A stretch of 64,000 bases of DNA from Lutraria lutraria. Its lineage: Eukaryota; Mollusca; Bivalvia; Venerida; Mactridae. The stretch spans positions 38,227,083 to 38,291,082 of the forward strand of contig OZ026835.1 in assembly GCA_964023205.1 (NCBI GenBank). The letters run 5' to 3'. The notes under the pieces are model-generated. The model was given only the letters and a program-made list of their open reading frames with translations, did not search any database and had not been told where the DNA came from. Shown one piece after another: positions 13,101 to 24,766 of the stretch. The translations under genes were made by a program, and so were the position numbers. Positions within the stretch are counted from its first letter, which is position 1, and each line of letters begins with the position of its first letter.

Positions 13101-13402
13101 ACACAGAAGTTTATATGTTGCGTTGAAAAATTCGAATTGTCGAAGTTCTTTCCCTTCTATATATCAAGGACTTATATACATACATGTCCTTGTATATATA
13201 TACGGGTTACATGGAAAAAAGATTTTTTCGTGACAAACCCCTTTGCACTGATCAGCAGATCCTAGAGGCAATGTTATCAAAAATCTAAATATACAACATC
13301 ACTGTACAGAGAGAAACATTTCTTACATGACACTAAACAATAAGAGTACGACTCACCCAGTAAACACACAGACAAGATGATTACAACACTATATTTCTTC
13401 AT
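10147..13402 (-). CDS. anti-lipopolysaccharide factor (ALF)-like secreted peptide, 3 exons
   Basis: Exon 1 is 13402-13357, exon 2 is 11247-11165 and exon 3 is 10344-10147. Donors are GTGAGT and GTAACT and both acceptors end in CAG. Phases are 1 and 0, giving 108 aa. Exon 1 encodes a signal peptide (MKKYSVVIILSVCLLG). Exon 2 encodes an amphipathic segment, GGFEDLLRLATDIAGALG (residues 20-37). Exon 3 holds Cys50 and Cys71 with exactly 20 residues between them, then TKSRAG (84-89) and a C-terminal helix. The order of hydrophobic N-terminal helix, Cys-x20-Cys LPS-binding loop, T-x-S-R-x-G motif and terminal helix is that of the ALF/scygonadin family, antimicrobial peptides best known from horseshoe crabs and crustaceans. 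Differences are two extra cysteines (75 and 94), possibly a second disulfide, and a loop with only two lysines (61 and 66). Function in binding bacterial lipopolysaccharide is inference. Intron 1 carries a large transposon. Confidence 0.8.
11396..13245. mobile_element. hAT-like inverted-repeat element in ALF intron 1
   Basis: Long imperfect arms (11396-11830 and 12780-13245) are inverted copies. Both ends read CAAAGGGGT inward, followed by GTCACGAAAAAA-like sequence. The flanks CACAGATC and CACTGATC suggest an 8-bp duplication with one mismatch, which points to a hAT-type element. A second pair of inverted arms (12483-12572 and 12690-12775) is nested in the centre. There is no transposase. 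The element is absent from the matching intron of the ALF pseudogene, which supports an insertion. Confidence 0.7.
13165..13192. mobile_element. 28-bp mini-insertion, CAAGGACTT family
   Basis: The block starts CAAGGACTTATATACATACA and ends TGTCCTTG, flanked by TATATAT on both sides. It interrupts one arm of the large inverted repeat, while the opposite arm at about 11448 lacks it. It is an extremely shortened relative of the 505-bp element at 16315-16819. Confidence 0.65.
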
Positions 13403-13551
13403 CTCGTCAATTTAAATCGTGTACAAGTCCAGTGAGAAAATTATGTAGTACAGAAATCAATCTACGTCTGACTATACTGTTGAAATTCGATGCATGAAAA
13501 AAAAAAGAAATAATAATACGATTTAAAGAAATGGCTTTACACATAGACAAA

Positions 13552-13631
13552 TAGATGGATGGATGGATGGATGGATGCATGCATGAATGGATGAATGGAT
13601 CGATGGATGGATCTATCGATAGATAGATATT
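13552..13631. repeat. (ATGG)n microsatellite
   Basis: GGATGGATGGATGG tract grading into GCATGCATGAATGG and then into GATAGATAGATA. Confidence 0.9.
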
Positions 13632-15015
13632 AGCATTTGTGACCGTTATACTTACAGTATTTCAATGCATACACAATTCAATAATTCATACAAGTTAAAT
13701 GTTTGTACGTCGCAAAATCGCACCCGGCAGTTCAATACTAGAATGTGGCCTATGTAACATTTTTGAAGTTTCAGATCAAACGAACTTGTTATTTTGACTT
13801 AACTGATCCCGAAACTAAAGTGATCATCTACTCCATCAAAAATACAAGCCGTTGATGTTTCATGAATCTCATGAATCTGGTCATATGGTTCTACAGTTCA
13901 CGATGCACGAGGTACTCTATATGTAGTCCTTGTTTCCACCCTAAAATTAAAATCAGGGGAAACTATCACCTCGATGTATCAGACGTTGCAATATCTGCTG
14001 GGATGCATTTAAAATATTTAAATAAAGTCTCCAAAAATAATATACTCCGTTGTCTGAGGGTACGTAGTCGTAAAAACCTGGTATAACGGTCCCAAACATA
14101 GATTTTCAACTGTAAAGTGACCATCTATATCGAACCATAAAGTGACCGTCTATGTCGAACCAATTAATTAAGTCATCATTTCTCACCTGATCGGACATTT
14201 TTTGTATTGAGCTCCGAAATCGATATTTAATGACAATTGCGTAAACAAGTCAGTGTCCACGATCGCGATTATAAAATTAGTCTGTGTGAATATGTTTATA
14301 ATGTTTTGTTTATTTGCGACATGTTGCTAAAATAAATACATCGAAACGTATAAATACCGTGTTCCGTATCTTATAACACGATTAAATGATTATTACAACA
14401 CACCAACGATCGCTCCAAAATGTAATAATAAACACAGCGAATTTCTCTAATAATTTATACATCGAAGTTCATTTAGATCGAACAATTTTTCCTAAGTCCT
14501 TTGACATAAAGAGTAGTAATTTATAGGTGATTGACATTGACGAGACGACAACGATATGAAACAGCTACTAGTATTCGGTGAATGTCACGTGATTATTGAG
14601 ACTATTAGCGAGTCCGATTAACAACTTGAATACACAGTCTGTATGTACACATGAACACCACTTAAAAAGTAGTTTTGCTTCATCCTCAGTAATATAACAC
14701 AATGCTTGATAAATTCAACGCCATGTTTGTTTACTATAGTAGGATTGGATTCGGTTCGTTTATTATCAGATGGGCAGATTTCCGTCGATGTTTATCGAGC
14801 TCGCTCCATTCTTAGACTATATATAATAGCGACTGCGTCATCAAGCTAACACTAGTTGGTGTGAGTAACACGTGACCTCGCTCTATTTCTGTTTTGTTTA
14901 TATCACGTGATGACCATTGCGGATATTTCGGAATATTTCGGGCACTGTCACACTAATCTGCTTTGCGCAAGAAGTTGCGATTTTGCATTGCCATTTAAAA
15001 ATAAGCATACCAGAG

Positions 15016-15057
15016 TGTACGTCGACTTCCGTCGACTTACAAGGAAGTCGACGTACA
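15016..15057. repeat. perfect 15-bp inverted repeat
   Basis: TGTACGTCGACTTCC (15016-15030) and its exact complement (15043-15057) are separated by 12 bp. GTCGAC occurs in both arms and in the loop. No target-site duplication is evident. Confidence 0.7.
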
Positions 15058-15534
15058 ATAATATATGCATCACGTATCGTTATACAAAACCAATAAAATA
15101 GAACAAAAATTAGAATGCGAATAAGTTCAGGAATGAAAGTTTTCCGTGAATTATCGGCATGTGTAGTCTTCATTCTAAAACTATGAAGAGAAATTCGAAT
15201 TTTGTTGTACATTGTCTCCATTTCTTACACATTATATGATTCAATTATTTTTCTTTTAAGTGAACATAGGAAATATTAAGTATATTGTTTGAATGTACAT
15301 CTGAGTACCACTTTTTTATGAAAGCAATCCAATTACTCGTTTAAAGCAATTTATAAAAGATTTTACATGTATATATCTCGCAGATTTCTCCAAACATATG
15401 AAAACCCATAATCGTCTAACAATATTTTAAACCTTTTAACCCAGTTATTATATCCATTTTCACAACCGTCAAACAAAAATTTGTATACATTTTAAATGTA
15501 ATTGACATCAACGAGAATAATTAATGTATATTTC

Positions 15535-15580
15535 CAGAGACGTATAATACAATTATTTGTATTATTATTATACGTCTCTG
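15535..15580. mobile_element. 46-bp palindromic micro-MITE, CAGAGACG family
   Basis: Termini CAGAGACGTATAATA and its inverted form, ending CGTCTCTG. Flanked by identical ATATTTC at 15528-15534 and 15581-15587 (7-bp duplication). A related copy is at 34771-34807. Confidence 0.75.
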
Positions 15581-15664
15581 ATATTTCCTATAGTTAAAGG
15601 TTACATATAAATCTGTGACGACACACCTTAAATTTCCTTTTTGACACCGAATCCACAAGAACGG

Positions 15665-16178
15665 CAATCTGACTAAAGTATTCGATCTTCCTTACGGCAA
15701 GATCTGATGACGGCCTACACCAGTTTCTATTTTCAGAAGTCGGAATTTCCATTATCACTATTTATATCTATTTATAATTCAGCCAATCGTATAACTCGTT
15801 TCATCGGTACTTTGGCCGAATGAACTGTCTACTTTAAACGTTAGTAAATATTAAATTACGTATAACATATTTGTCTGCAACCACTTTTTGAGTTTTTTAG
15901 TAATCCTAATCGATTTGGCCATAGTAGTATAGAAAATTTAATAAACACGCATATCACATGTATCATTACATTTAGTTGCGTAAGAATAGGTGTTCGTGAT
16001 AACTACAAGTCAAATATTGTTTTTTACTGCGGTTAAAAATAGAATCAGATCACTTTCAGAATTATGAAAGTAAGGCACTGATTGGTTAGTGGAAAAGGTC
16101 ACCTGAGGTGACCTTCTATAGGTCGTCTTCAGATCCTCATAGCGTAGCGGGTTTGAGGATATGATTTTAATCAGATTG
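15665..16178. mobile_element. 514-bp MITE with 9-bp target duplication (copy A)
   Basis: It begins CAATCTGACTAAAGTATTCG and ends with the complement of CAATCTGATTAAAATCATAT. It is flanked by identical CAAGAACGG (15656-15664 and 16179-16187). It is homologous over its whole length, in inverted orientation, to 24992-25500. A 9-bp duplication is typical of Mutator-like (MULE) elements, with Merlin an alternative. It contains the palindrome AAGGTCACCTGAGGTGACCT. Confidence 0.88.
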
Positions 16179-16314
16179 CAAGAACGGTCACTAAAATTGA
16201 TTTTCAAAACTTTGAAAATCCGTATATATATCATCTCTCGAGAATATCAAAACCGTCTTGTAATCAATGACGATTGGACAAAATACAACGTCGTGCATTA
16301 ATAATAACAAGTAT

Positions 16315-16819
16315 CAAGGACTTATATACATACATGGATTCGCAACTTCCGTATTAACAGTTTAAAGTAATCAAATCCCGCGATGATAAGACGCGAATCA
16401 ACGGGAATACAAGCTATTGTTTACAAAAGCGAAAATACGTAAATATCCGTGATAATCCGAATGATAATAACAGCGAAAATATCCATGGTATTCCGAATGT
16501 TTAATCTCGGAGACGAAAGGATTATAATAGATGTCCGCCATCTTGGAATTTAAAATGTTCGACTGATGCCCTTTTCAATGCTTATACTTAGACTTTGTGG
16601 ATTATAAAGGTATCTCAATATCTTTAAGGAATTTGTTGCATCCTTTACCAATTTCCCGTGCCCAATTGCCAGTTTTTTTTAGTATAATCAAATTCGTAAA
16701 CACCCAATTACAGCTGTCGGACATTGCCGAGTATATAGCAATGCATTGTGGGATCGCCGAACGGTATCGTTTGAGCTATTTTTAGCAGTTGCGAATCCAT
16801 GTATGTATATAAGTCCTTG
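16315..16819. mobile_element. 505-bp MITE, CAAGGACTT family, 7-bp duplication
   Basis: Its 33-bp inverted termini begin CAAGGACTTATATACATACA. It is flanked by CAAGTAT on both sides (16308-16314 and 16820-16826). Internal sequence is non-coding. Related short copies are at 13165-13192 and 34825-34864. Confidence 0.8.
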
Positions 16820-18164
16820 CAAGTATCATATTTCATTTTGGAATGTTTGGGTTTTCGGCCGTTTAATCTTGTGAATTTGCATAATAAGAAACCCCATTAC
16901 ATATGGTTGGTTTTCCATAGAACTAGTCAGTCGTAAATACGCGTATACAGAAAATCGATAATTTATTGGCACTTGTGTCAGCATTTTATATAATTTTGTT
17001 ATTACAGCGCATTTATAGTATTTTGAAAAAGCATGATATTATAAAGTTATTGATCAAGTGAATTCATATTCCTTTTTATTGGTCTCGGCCCGTTAGGGCG
17101 AAGGCCAATACAGCTGACCGAGTACTCGGCTAATATGAATTTCCCTAATTAATAAGTATTTTATTAATAACTATCAAATATTCAATTTTTGGAAGGTTGA
17201 ATGAAAAAAAAATGACAGCCATAAGTTTCTTTACTTAAGCCTTCACACGTATTGTGGCGAGTTTCAACAACCAATGAAAAGCCCGCATTTCGTAATTACA
17301 TATTGTGTCGAGTTTTTTTAACCAATGGAAATGCATAAATCCCGTATTTCCGAGTTTTGTCCGTATTGACCGAGTTTGCTTGTATTATTCGTCTCTGGTA
17401 TACAACAAAATGGTCAACAAAATTAATTCATGAAGATGGATTTCAAGCACACTAGTTGTATGACCATTAAGTGATAGATATAAGCCGAAAACTGTCCATT
17501 ATGAAAAATATTGGAGTGTTTGAGGCGCGTAGACACTCCAATATTTTACATAATGGGCAGTTTGAGGTTTATATATAACTTAAATCATTTCGATAGGATT
17601 ACACAATTCATTGACCATGACAATTTATCATTATTAAAGGCATCCGTCGACTTAATCATTCTAGTTCCCAATGACAATCAAGTGATTCATATTGATTTTC
17701 TTTCCTGTTTTTTTTTTTTTGATAATACACTTTACTCATTAAAAGTCACTAAAGAAGACTATTGGCTTTAAAAAAGTAGTAGGGATTCATTTACAAAATG
17801 TACTTGCATTATTATGACCAGATAAATAGATAAAATAGCGTTTGAATTTAACTGCTTAAAAGCCATCACACTGCACGGGTAGCACGAGGAATATACATTT
17901 TATTCAAACCTATTCGCATCGACTCAAGTCGTGTCATTCCTATGTATTCATTTGTTGGGAGTGGGTTTGTAAAGCAGCGTGGAACAATGTGGAAGATGTG
18001 AATAGGAAAAACTGTTTATGTAGGATTTCCGTCTAACACTTTTGTTTGATTTAATTTGTTATATTTCAAGGTATGAATTGTATTGAAAATTTGTTCATAT
18101 TGAGTATTATGAAATTTGATCAATTGATTCTTCATATATATTTTTGTTGTAATAGGAGGAATAT
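16820..18164. other. gene-free stretch with a long hairpin
   Basis: No coding signal. It includes the hairpin at 17490-17562 and one scattered piece of the 9300-9515 duplication (17400-17455). Confidence 0.45.
17490..17562. repeat. 30-bp inverted repeat hairpin
   Basis: Arms 17490-17519 and 17533-17562 match at 28 of 30 positions around a 13-bp loop. Core is AATATTGGAGTGT facing ACACTCCAATATT. Weaker complementarity continues outward. Confidence 0.75.
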
Positions 18165-18169
18165 AATGC

Positions 18170-18240
18170 AACCGGTGCGGGGCTTAACCCGCAATTTCCT
18201 GCTTGCAAGTCAGAAAGCTCTACCAACTGAGCTTATCGGG
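18170..18240 (-). repeat. tRNA-like SINE head, degenerate copy 1
   Basis: The minus strand has a pol III A-box/D-arm (AAGCTCAGTTGGTAGAGC), a CTTGCAAG anticodon region and a T-arm-like GCGGGTTAAGCCCCGC. The cloverleaf is incomplete, so this is not a functional tRNA. It shares flanking sequence (ACAGTACTGCTACAT, forward strand) with copy 2. Confidence 0.55.
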
Positions 18241-18442
18241 TTATTAATATTACAGCCAGTTCATAAATACAAGTACAATGTACAGTACTGCTACATTCAT
18301 CCTACTGTTTTATTCAAATTAATTTATCGCGTCAACCCGAGGTTTTTTGACTAACCCAATCTTTGCTTCACCCTAAGTGTAGTATTCCAAGGTTGGTCTC
18401 ACATTCATGTCACCAAAGGTAATAGGAAGAGGAAATTAATGT

Positions 18443-18514
18443 ACCCGATGCGTGGCTCGAATCCTCGACCTACTTCTTGCAAGTCAGATGCCCTGCAAAC
18501 TGAGCTAATCGGAC
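18443..18514 (-). repeat. tRNA-like SINE head, copy 2
   Basis: 72 nt with a full 7-bp acceptor pairing (GTCCGAT with ATCGGGT, two G-T pairs), the A-box TTAGCTCAG and the B-box-like GGATTCGAGCC. The anticodon stem is badly paired. I read it as a tRNA-derived SINE or tRNA pseudogene. The anticodon cannot be assigned. Confidence 0.55.
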
Positions 18515-18559
18515 AGTACTACGAGTACTATGATACAGTACTGCTACATTTTCATTAAA

Positions 18560-20075
18560 ATCTTTAAAAAAAGACCATGGACTTCTAAACATATATACGA
18601 GTCCTTGACAAGACTCGTAAGATATATTTATTTTCAGATCATTTAAGCATTCGATAATCTTACGCATGCGTCGTTTTTAGTGTCCAACTTTGAGTTGCAG
18701 TCCAATATGTCGACTACACTCCAATATTACAAAAAATAACGGACAGCTGTCCATTCAGAGCGATCCGTTCGTAAAATTATTGGACAGTGAGAACAAAAGG
18801 ATGACGTCACAGGAATGATTTAAGTGTTGTTACGTTGTTGTTGTGATGGTGTACGTATTTCGTAGCGAACACACATGTATGCAGTAGAAACGGAACCGTA
18901 CTGTAATGGTTAAATTGTAATAAATTCTATTTTAATCATCCGGAAAAAAATGTCACAGTATCGTTCTATACATAGCGTGACGTCACTACGTTTGTCTAAC
19001 CTCTATACATAAAACTGATTACTATCTACATTTAGATAGTTATACATACGCTAAAAGTATAGTTCCGCGGAAGGAAATGCAAATGTCAAAACAACCCACC
19101 GTATCGGTTGTATGTTATTAACAAATTTGTTTACTTATGTAAAATGAATACGTAGTACCATTTCTATTCTTATGCTTTCGTCAATAACACTTATTATTCA
19201 ATGAAACGCAATGTTGAAGTACGCTTGGCTCCAATGTGTACCGTACGGTGATGTCACGCTATGTTATTGTTTATAATTTCCATTTTGTAAGTAGTTCCTG
19301 CAAATACCCATAATGCCCTGAGCAGAATAACACAGGTCAGTGCATAGCGCGCGCTACCGTAGTGTACACATTGGTCACAGTATATTTTACGAAACAATTC
19401 GATTAATGTATATGAGCTAGTCAGTTTCAAACTTCGCAGATTTTCTTGTTCAGTGGTGACAATTTACAATTGAAATAATATTATATCAAATAGATCTACC
19501 AAGGATGTAACGTTATATAGCAGATGTAGATATATAGCATCTTTGCTAGTACTGATGTCAACATTCAATATCCACGAGCCAATAAATAACTATTTATATA
19601 ATGAATGTGTCGCATGATTTTACTAATTTCCTATTATATTATAACCTTAAATTTCACAACATTTTGTTCAGAAAGCATTTGCACGGTAACAGGATACATA
19701 TATATATAGCTAGCCAAATTTACAAACAAATATTTTACATCATATAACACCATACTGCTATGTATGTACAGAGGCACTATAATTTATTATATCAATTTAT
19801 TTATATAGTGTCAACAGTAGATGACAAGGCTATGAGTACACCGAAAATATTTTTTCACCGAAAACAATTTCAGATAACCAAAAACATCTTACAGATTCTA
19901 TTTCTATAATTATTAATATTATCAGAGAAATAACATTTATTTTTTAAGTTATAAAGATTTGTAAAATATGGACGTATATTATTTATTGCTTTATATAGAT
20001 CTAGTTGCTCAGGGTCATTCAAATCGAAGACCTATACATTACAATTAGTGTATAGGTCTTTGTAATATGGAATCC
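18560..20075. other. gene-free stretch
   Basis: It contains the interrupted pieces of the 9300-9515 duplication (about 18845-18875 and 19373-19490). There is a small hairpin around AGACCTATACA/TGTATAGGTCT (about 20028-20060). No gene. Confidence 0.45.
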
Positions 20076-20691
20076 GGACAAAAGCTCTCCCGGACAAAAG
20101 CTCCCCCGTTCATTTTGATAGGGACGGACAAAAGCTCTCCCATTGTTTTATTACCCGGACAATCGCTCTCCTGATATATTTGCACCCGGACAAAAGCTCC
20201 CCCAGACAGAAACTCACCCGCTGATCATGTTATTCAGTCAATAAATATAAAATAAATGTATCCAGATTATTTCGGACTACGTAAGACCTGAATCTATACT
20301 ATACTCTAATTAATCTTGTTTGTTACACGCTAATTGAAACGTCTCTTGCAAACAATGCAAGTGTTAGTCTATTATCTTTGTGGGCTCTATGCTATAATTA
20401 ATTTTGTTTGTTACACGTTAAATGAACGATAATTATATCACCATGTACTGACTGATATTTGTTATGCCTGTTATTAAATAAAATGTTAACAAGACAATCT
20501 GTATTTTCGTTGGTAAGAACATTTTTTATGCTTTGAAACTTTGACAGAATTTTTCTTGTCCAGGGGAGCTTTTGTCCGGGGTGCAAAAATAACGGGAGAG
20601 CAATTGTCCGGGGTAGTAAAACAATGGGAGAGCTTTTGTCCGCCCCTATCAAAATGAACGGGGGAGCTTTTGTCCGGGGGAGCTTTTGTCC
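20076..20691. mobile_element. foldback-type element with iterated TIRs
   Basis: About 130-bp inverted ends are built from repeats of GGACAAAAGCTCCCCC (left 20076-20215, right 20560-20691). The TIRs also share TTCATTTTGATAGGG and CATTGTTTTA landmarks. The centre carries a direct repeat of TTGTTTGTTACACG. Non-coding. Confidence 0.8.
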
Positions 20692-20933
20692 TATAGGTCG
20701 ATCTTTGCTAAAAAATAATTACATTTGAACAGGTAGTTGTATATTAGACCCTGATCGAGTTGCTTAACAGTTTCACTTACATAAACCTAAACTATGCAAG
20801 TTCAGTTGGGAATAGTGATTCGAATTCATTATTTTATTTATAACAATTCATACTGTGAATCTAATCAATTTATAAGACCATACTGTACAGTCGTTTATTT
20901 CCGCCTTCTGTACTTTGATTTTGTAAATGTTTC

Positions 20934-20957
20934 TATAAATAGCGTTTTGGATTTTCC
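20934..20957 (+). promoter_or_regulatory. IAP-1 core promoter: TATA box and kappaB-like motif
   Basis: CTATAAATAGC is followed after a few bases by TGGATTTTCC, a degenerate kappaB site, 196 bp before the ATG. The same arrangement precedes IAP-2 (35269-35291), while the surrounding sequence is largely diverged. Confidence 0.6.
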
Positions 20958-21129
20958 AGCTGATAGTGACTGGTATCCCCCACCATTTTGCGTCTATTAA
21001 TAGTAGCGTGTGGGAAAACCAGTGTGTATAAATAACTTTAAAGATTTGCGTAGTTACTGGTGTTCCGTTACGCGTTACCGTACAAGTCAAACTTTACTAC
21101 GACTGTCGAGGCGACGACTTCTCACAATC

Positions 21130-24100
21130 ATGATGGATACTTGCAATTTTACGCAGCAGAGGACTGCACGACCACCACCCGATTCACTGGGAATAAACGT
21201 AGAAAAACCTAAATTTCCACAGTATGCCGTTTGCTCCAAACGAATGGAATCCTTTGAAACGTGGCCCGAGTACTTACCAGTGGAAAAGTCGGAACTAGTT
21301 GAAGCCGGACTGGTCTATACTGGTGAGTCATTTGTTAAAGTATGATTTTGTTCATCGCAATGAAAGCTTATTAATTCATTGATTAACGTGGTTGATGCTC
21401 CAGAGATCGAGAGCCCTGCATATTTAACGGAAGAAGATCCTGTATTGAATTTGGGAGTGGCCATTTTAATTTCAAATAAATTTACCAGTAGATCTATTGT
21501 TAAATTATGTCAACGCTTTTACCATAGCAGAAGACATAGTCTTATTCGACGACTGTTCAGAATTGAAGTCAATCTACTCTAGATAGTAAGAACTAGTCGA
21601 GTGTCAAATTACTTAGGAGTTTGTATACATATCTATAAATAGACAACTCACCTACAACGTTGAATATTAACATGTATGGCAGTTGATTAAGACTACTGTA
21701 GTAGTTGAGAATGTGTGACAGTAATTAGTAAGGACAGATTTGCCAGGAGTATTAAAGGAGAGCTTAGGCTATATATAGGGATGGAGCAGCATGTAACACA
21801 TACTTGACAAATACTTCATTACTTGTGTACCTGTACATGCATTTATGTTTGCAGTTATAGTTCTTCTTAAAGGAATTAGACTTATTTTAAATGGGGACAC
21901 GGACCATCAGTATACATAAATATCTTATGGTGATATATATATTGCAGATAGAGACTTAATTACATGCCATGTAGTATGGTAAATTAATTGGGAAGGTGTA
22001 GTAGTACTAGTACTGCACATTTTTGTCATACATATATTAGTAGGATGGACCAAAAATATCCGTTATAATTGGAATACAATTTTCGCATCTGTTGGATGGT
22101 TTTGTGGAATAAAATTGTATTAAAAAAAGTTGCTGACATAATTTGGAGAAGTTTGTGATTTATGCTTTGGACTCGGAGAGAATCGGTCAAATATATTGAA
22201 TTTTTAAAGTCACACTCACACCATGTTCCTACAAACACAGGAAATTACAGGAAAATCTGGAAATTAAATTGAAATAAACCTGCACTCAGTTGTATGCACT
22301 TCTGGTACTCATCTTGAATTTTTGGATATATTCATTTTGCATGAAAAAAATACAATGGTTTTTGATGTAAAATACTAATATGTGGACTTTCGCTGTATAC
22401 TCTATGGAACATTATAGTTTATTATAAAGACTTAAAGTAAACTTTGTCTTCACCTAGTGTAGATGATAAATGGATGCTGACTCTTCTCCATTCTCATGGA
22501 GATTCCCTAAAAGTTCAAGATTGGCTGTAAAAAAACATGGATGCTGATGGAGGAACAGAAGATGAAGACTATATTATATTGTCAAGACAAAACATGACAG
22601 ATGATCACCATGGAGATGAAGTCTGAAGTCAAAGCAATAAGGTTTCTTATTCGCTAATCTAGCTGACTATGTCGTCTTTTCATGAATTCTTCTCTGTGCT
22701 CATCCATACTTCAGATAAACTTTGACAGGAATCATTGAAGCTTAAACTGATGTTGCTGACTGGATATCGTTAGGAGGAATCATCTTTATGCCAACGAATA
22801 CTTAATTCATTCAAAAATTAACAAAACAATATTTTGGATATACATATATGTAATTTTGTTATTTATAATACTGTCTTGTAATTGACATGGATGGACTTGA
22901 CTTTAATGAATGTGACAAACATTGACATGCTTAGACTGTCCCTAAATTCAGAAGAAATCATTTATAAATTCATGGTTAAATTTATGTGTTGTTATTAAAG
23001 GAATTACCTCATGTTTTCCTACAGGTGTTGGTGATAGTTGTCGATGCTATCATTGTGGTGGAGGATTAAGAAACTGGGAAAGAGGAGATGTTCCAATGAA
23101 AGAACACGCTAAATGGTACCCAAAATGCCCTCACCTTCTCTTAGTGAAAGGACAAGCCTACATTGACAAAGTTAGAAGTGGGGAACCAGTTGAAGAAGAT
23201 GGGGCGACTCAGGTAATCTTAAGGTTTTAATGATAATAAAGAAAAATTTGACATGACGTTATTTAATAATGTCCGTTTTTTATCTTTATGTATTATTTTA
23301 AAGAGGTGCAATGCCGAAATGTTAAAAATATATCCGAAATTTTTTAATATGTGTTGTTGTTTAAACTATTGATATTTAATACAGTAAATATACAAATTCG
23401 TACATTGTCTTTATGTATTGTGATTTTATTTCAGAATGTGGCCGATAATTCAGTTTCTGAAATTGATTATTTTGAATTACCTGCTGCTTTGAGTTGTATT
23501 GAGATGGGATATTCCAAGGAAATGGTTGAGAAAGCTATTCACATTTTCATATCCAAACAAAGTAAGTTGTGTTAATATTTGGCAAATCTATTTATAGTGT
23601 TTTTGGTAATTTATGATTACCTTGAAAATGAATCTTGTATCTTAATTTTTGATGTACATGTACAGATAAACCTGTGTTAGTGGTCATCTCCAAATAAAGC
23701 CAGCCGGTGAATTATCATTTTATGGCCATTTTTTTAGAAACCGTTACAGGTTGTTAACAATAAAATGAAGGCCACAATTTTGTCTTTCCCTAGGGTAACT
23801 TGTATTTTCTGAAAATGGATTGTTTGTATAAATGTATGAAACATTTTGTTAATGACTTGCTTTAATCTTTTGCAGAGCGAAATGATTTTAAAGGAACAGA
23901 CATCTGTGAGATTCTATTTGAACTTGAAGAAAATCCAGATTCTGAAATACTAGATGGTCAAAGTCTTGAAATTGACTGTGATGCACAAGAAGAGACAATT
24001 CCAGGTAAGCTAAGAAAAAAGGCTTCAAGTTAAATTAAGACCGTTATCAGTATTCTGTATCTGGTGTTGATTTGATAAATACTGTGATTAGAAAATATTC

Positions 24101-24766
24101 ACCTATATTTCCCTATACCCTGTATCTATCTATGTATAAATGTATGATTTTTTATCAATTTAGATATAAGGTGATACTGAATACAACATAATTGAATTGT
24201 TTGCTCAATTGTAATCATGAAGTTTGATTAAATTGCCTAAATTTATGTGCTATAAATAGTAATATTCTTGCATTACGAAATACAAATGTAGTTTATCGTG
24301 ATCGCAAGGTTAATTCATATGGTTATTTATAGATATTTGTTCATTCCTGGGAATCCAAAATCTAGATTCCGATCTTATATTTATAGTGATATGGCATGAC
24401 TGTATTCTACATTACTGATCATGGGTTCCCAGAGGAAATTAATGATATTACAACATGTATATTGAATGATATATCTATCTTTTCTTGTTTTTTGTTATCG
24501 CTTTATAAACTCTGTTATAATAGCTATTTAAGTCAAGTATTATCTTGTTTTTAGAAAATTTAAGTAACCTGATGGAAGAGAATGAGCGTCTGAAGGAAAC
24601 CACATTATGTAAAGTATGTGTTGACAAACGTGCAGACGTCATCTTCTTACCATGTGGTCACATGATCTGCTGTCCTCAGTGTGCACCTGCTATGACAAAA
24701 TGTCCAATTTGCAGAAAAACCATAAATGGACAAATCAAAGCATTTTTTGCTGTAAGCTCGAGATGA
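21130..24766 (+). CDS. inhibitor of apoptosis protein 1 (BIR-UBA-RING), 5 exons
   Basis: Exons are 21130-21322, 23025-23212, 23435-23561, 23876-24004 and 24555-24766, all GT-AG and in phase, giving 282 aa. One BIR domain (about residues 38-105) has zinc ligands Cys72, Cys75, His92 and Cys99. It binds caspases or adaptor IBM motifs in known family members. A UBA-like segment (about 143-190, PAALSCIEMGYSKEMV) would bind ubiquitin. A C-terminal C3HC4 RING (Cys231, 234, 246, His248, Cys252, 255, 262, 265) makes it a likely E3 ubiquitin ligase controlling cell death or immune signalling in the cytosol. The domain order is that of BIRC2/3/XIAP-type proteins with only one BIR. Start 21130 was chosen by comparison with IAP-2; an in-frame ATG at 21010 could add 40 residues. 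Exon 2 is nearly identical to that of IAP-2. Confidence 0.93.
21323..23024. other. IAP-1 intron 1
   Basis: The first intron is 1.7 kb. At 22458-22625 is a block preceded by CTTCACCTAG that reads VDDKWMLTLLHSHGDSLKV, then a stop, then MDADGGTEDEDYIILSRQ. It may be a fragment of an inserted gene, but it is too short to identify. Confidence 0.5.
23661..23800. mobile_element. CAGTCAAACCTGTG-family MITE remnant (copy 1)
   Basis: Starts ACAGATAAACCTGTGTTAGT and contains GGCCACAATTTTGTCTTTCC. The right terminus is degenerate. It lies in IAP-1 intron 3. Confidence 0.6.

Larger units (their letters stand above)
13403..15534. other. gene-free stretch upstream of the ALF-like gene
   Basis: It contains the ATGG-type microsatellite at 13552-13631 and a perfect 15-bp hairpin at 15016-15057. 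No gene can be supported. A 107-codon open frame on the minus strand (14898-15221) has no recognised domain. Confidence 0.45.

Noticed and set aside
10147..13402. Big defensin as an alternative for the secreted peptide
   Set aside because: Big defensins have six cysteines in a beta-defensin pattern; this has four and a Cys-x20-Cys loop that fits ALF better.
14898..15221. 107-codon open frame, minus strand
   Set aside because: No recognisable domain, no splice context, and it overlaps a palindromic repeat; chance frame.
18170..18514. Functional tRNA genes
   Set aside because: A-box and partial arms are visible, but the anticodon stems are mispaired and the two copies share flanking repeat sequence; SINE or pseudogene more likely.
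22458..22625. Possible extra exon in IAP-1 intron 1 (MDADGGTEDEDYIILSRQ)
   Set aside because: An internal stop, no donor site in a usable phase and no counterpart in IAP-2; left as an unidentified fragment.
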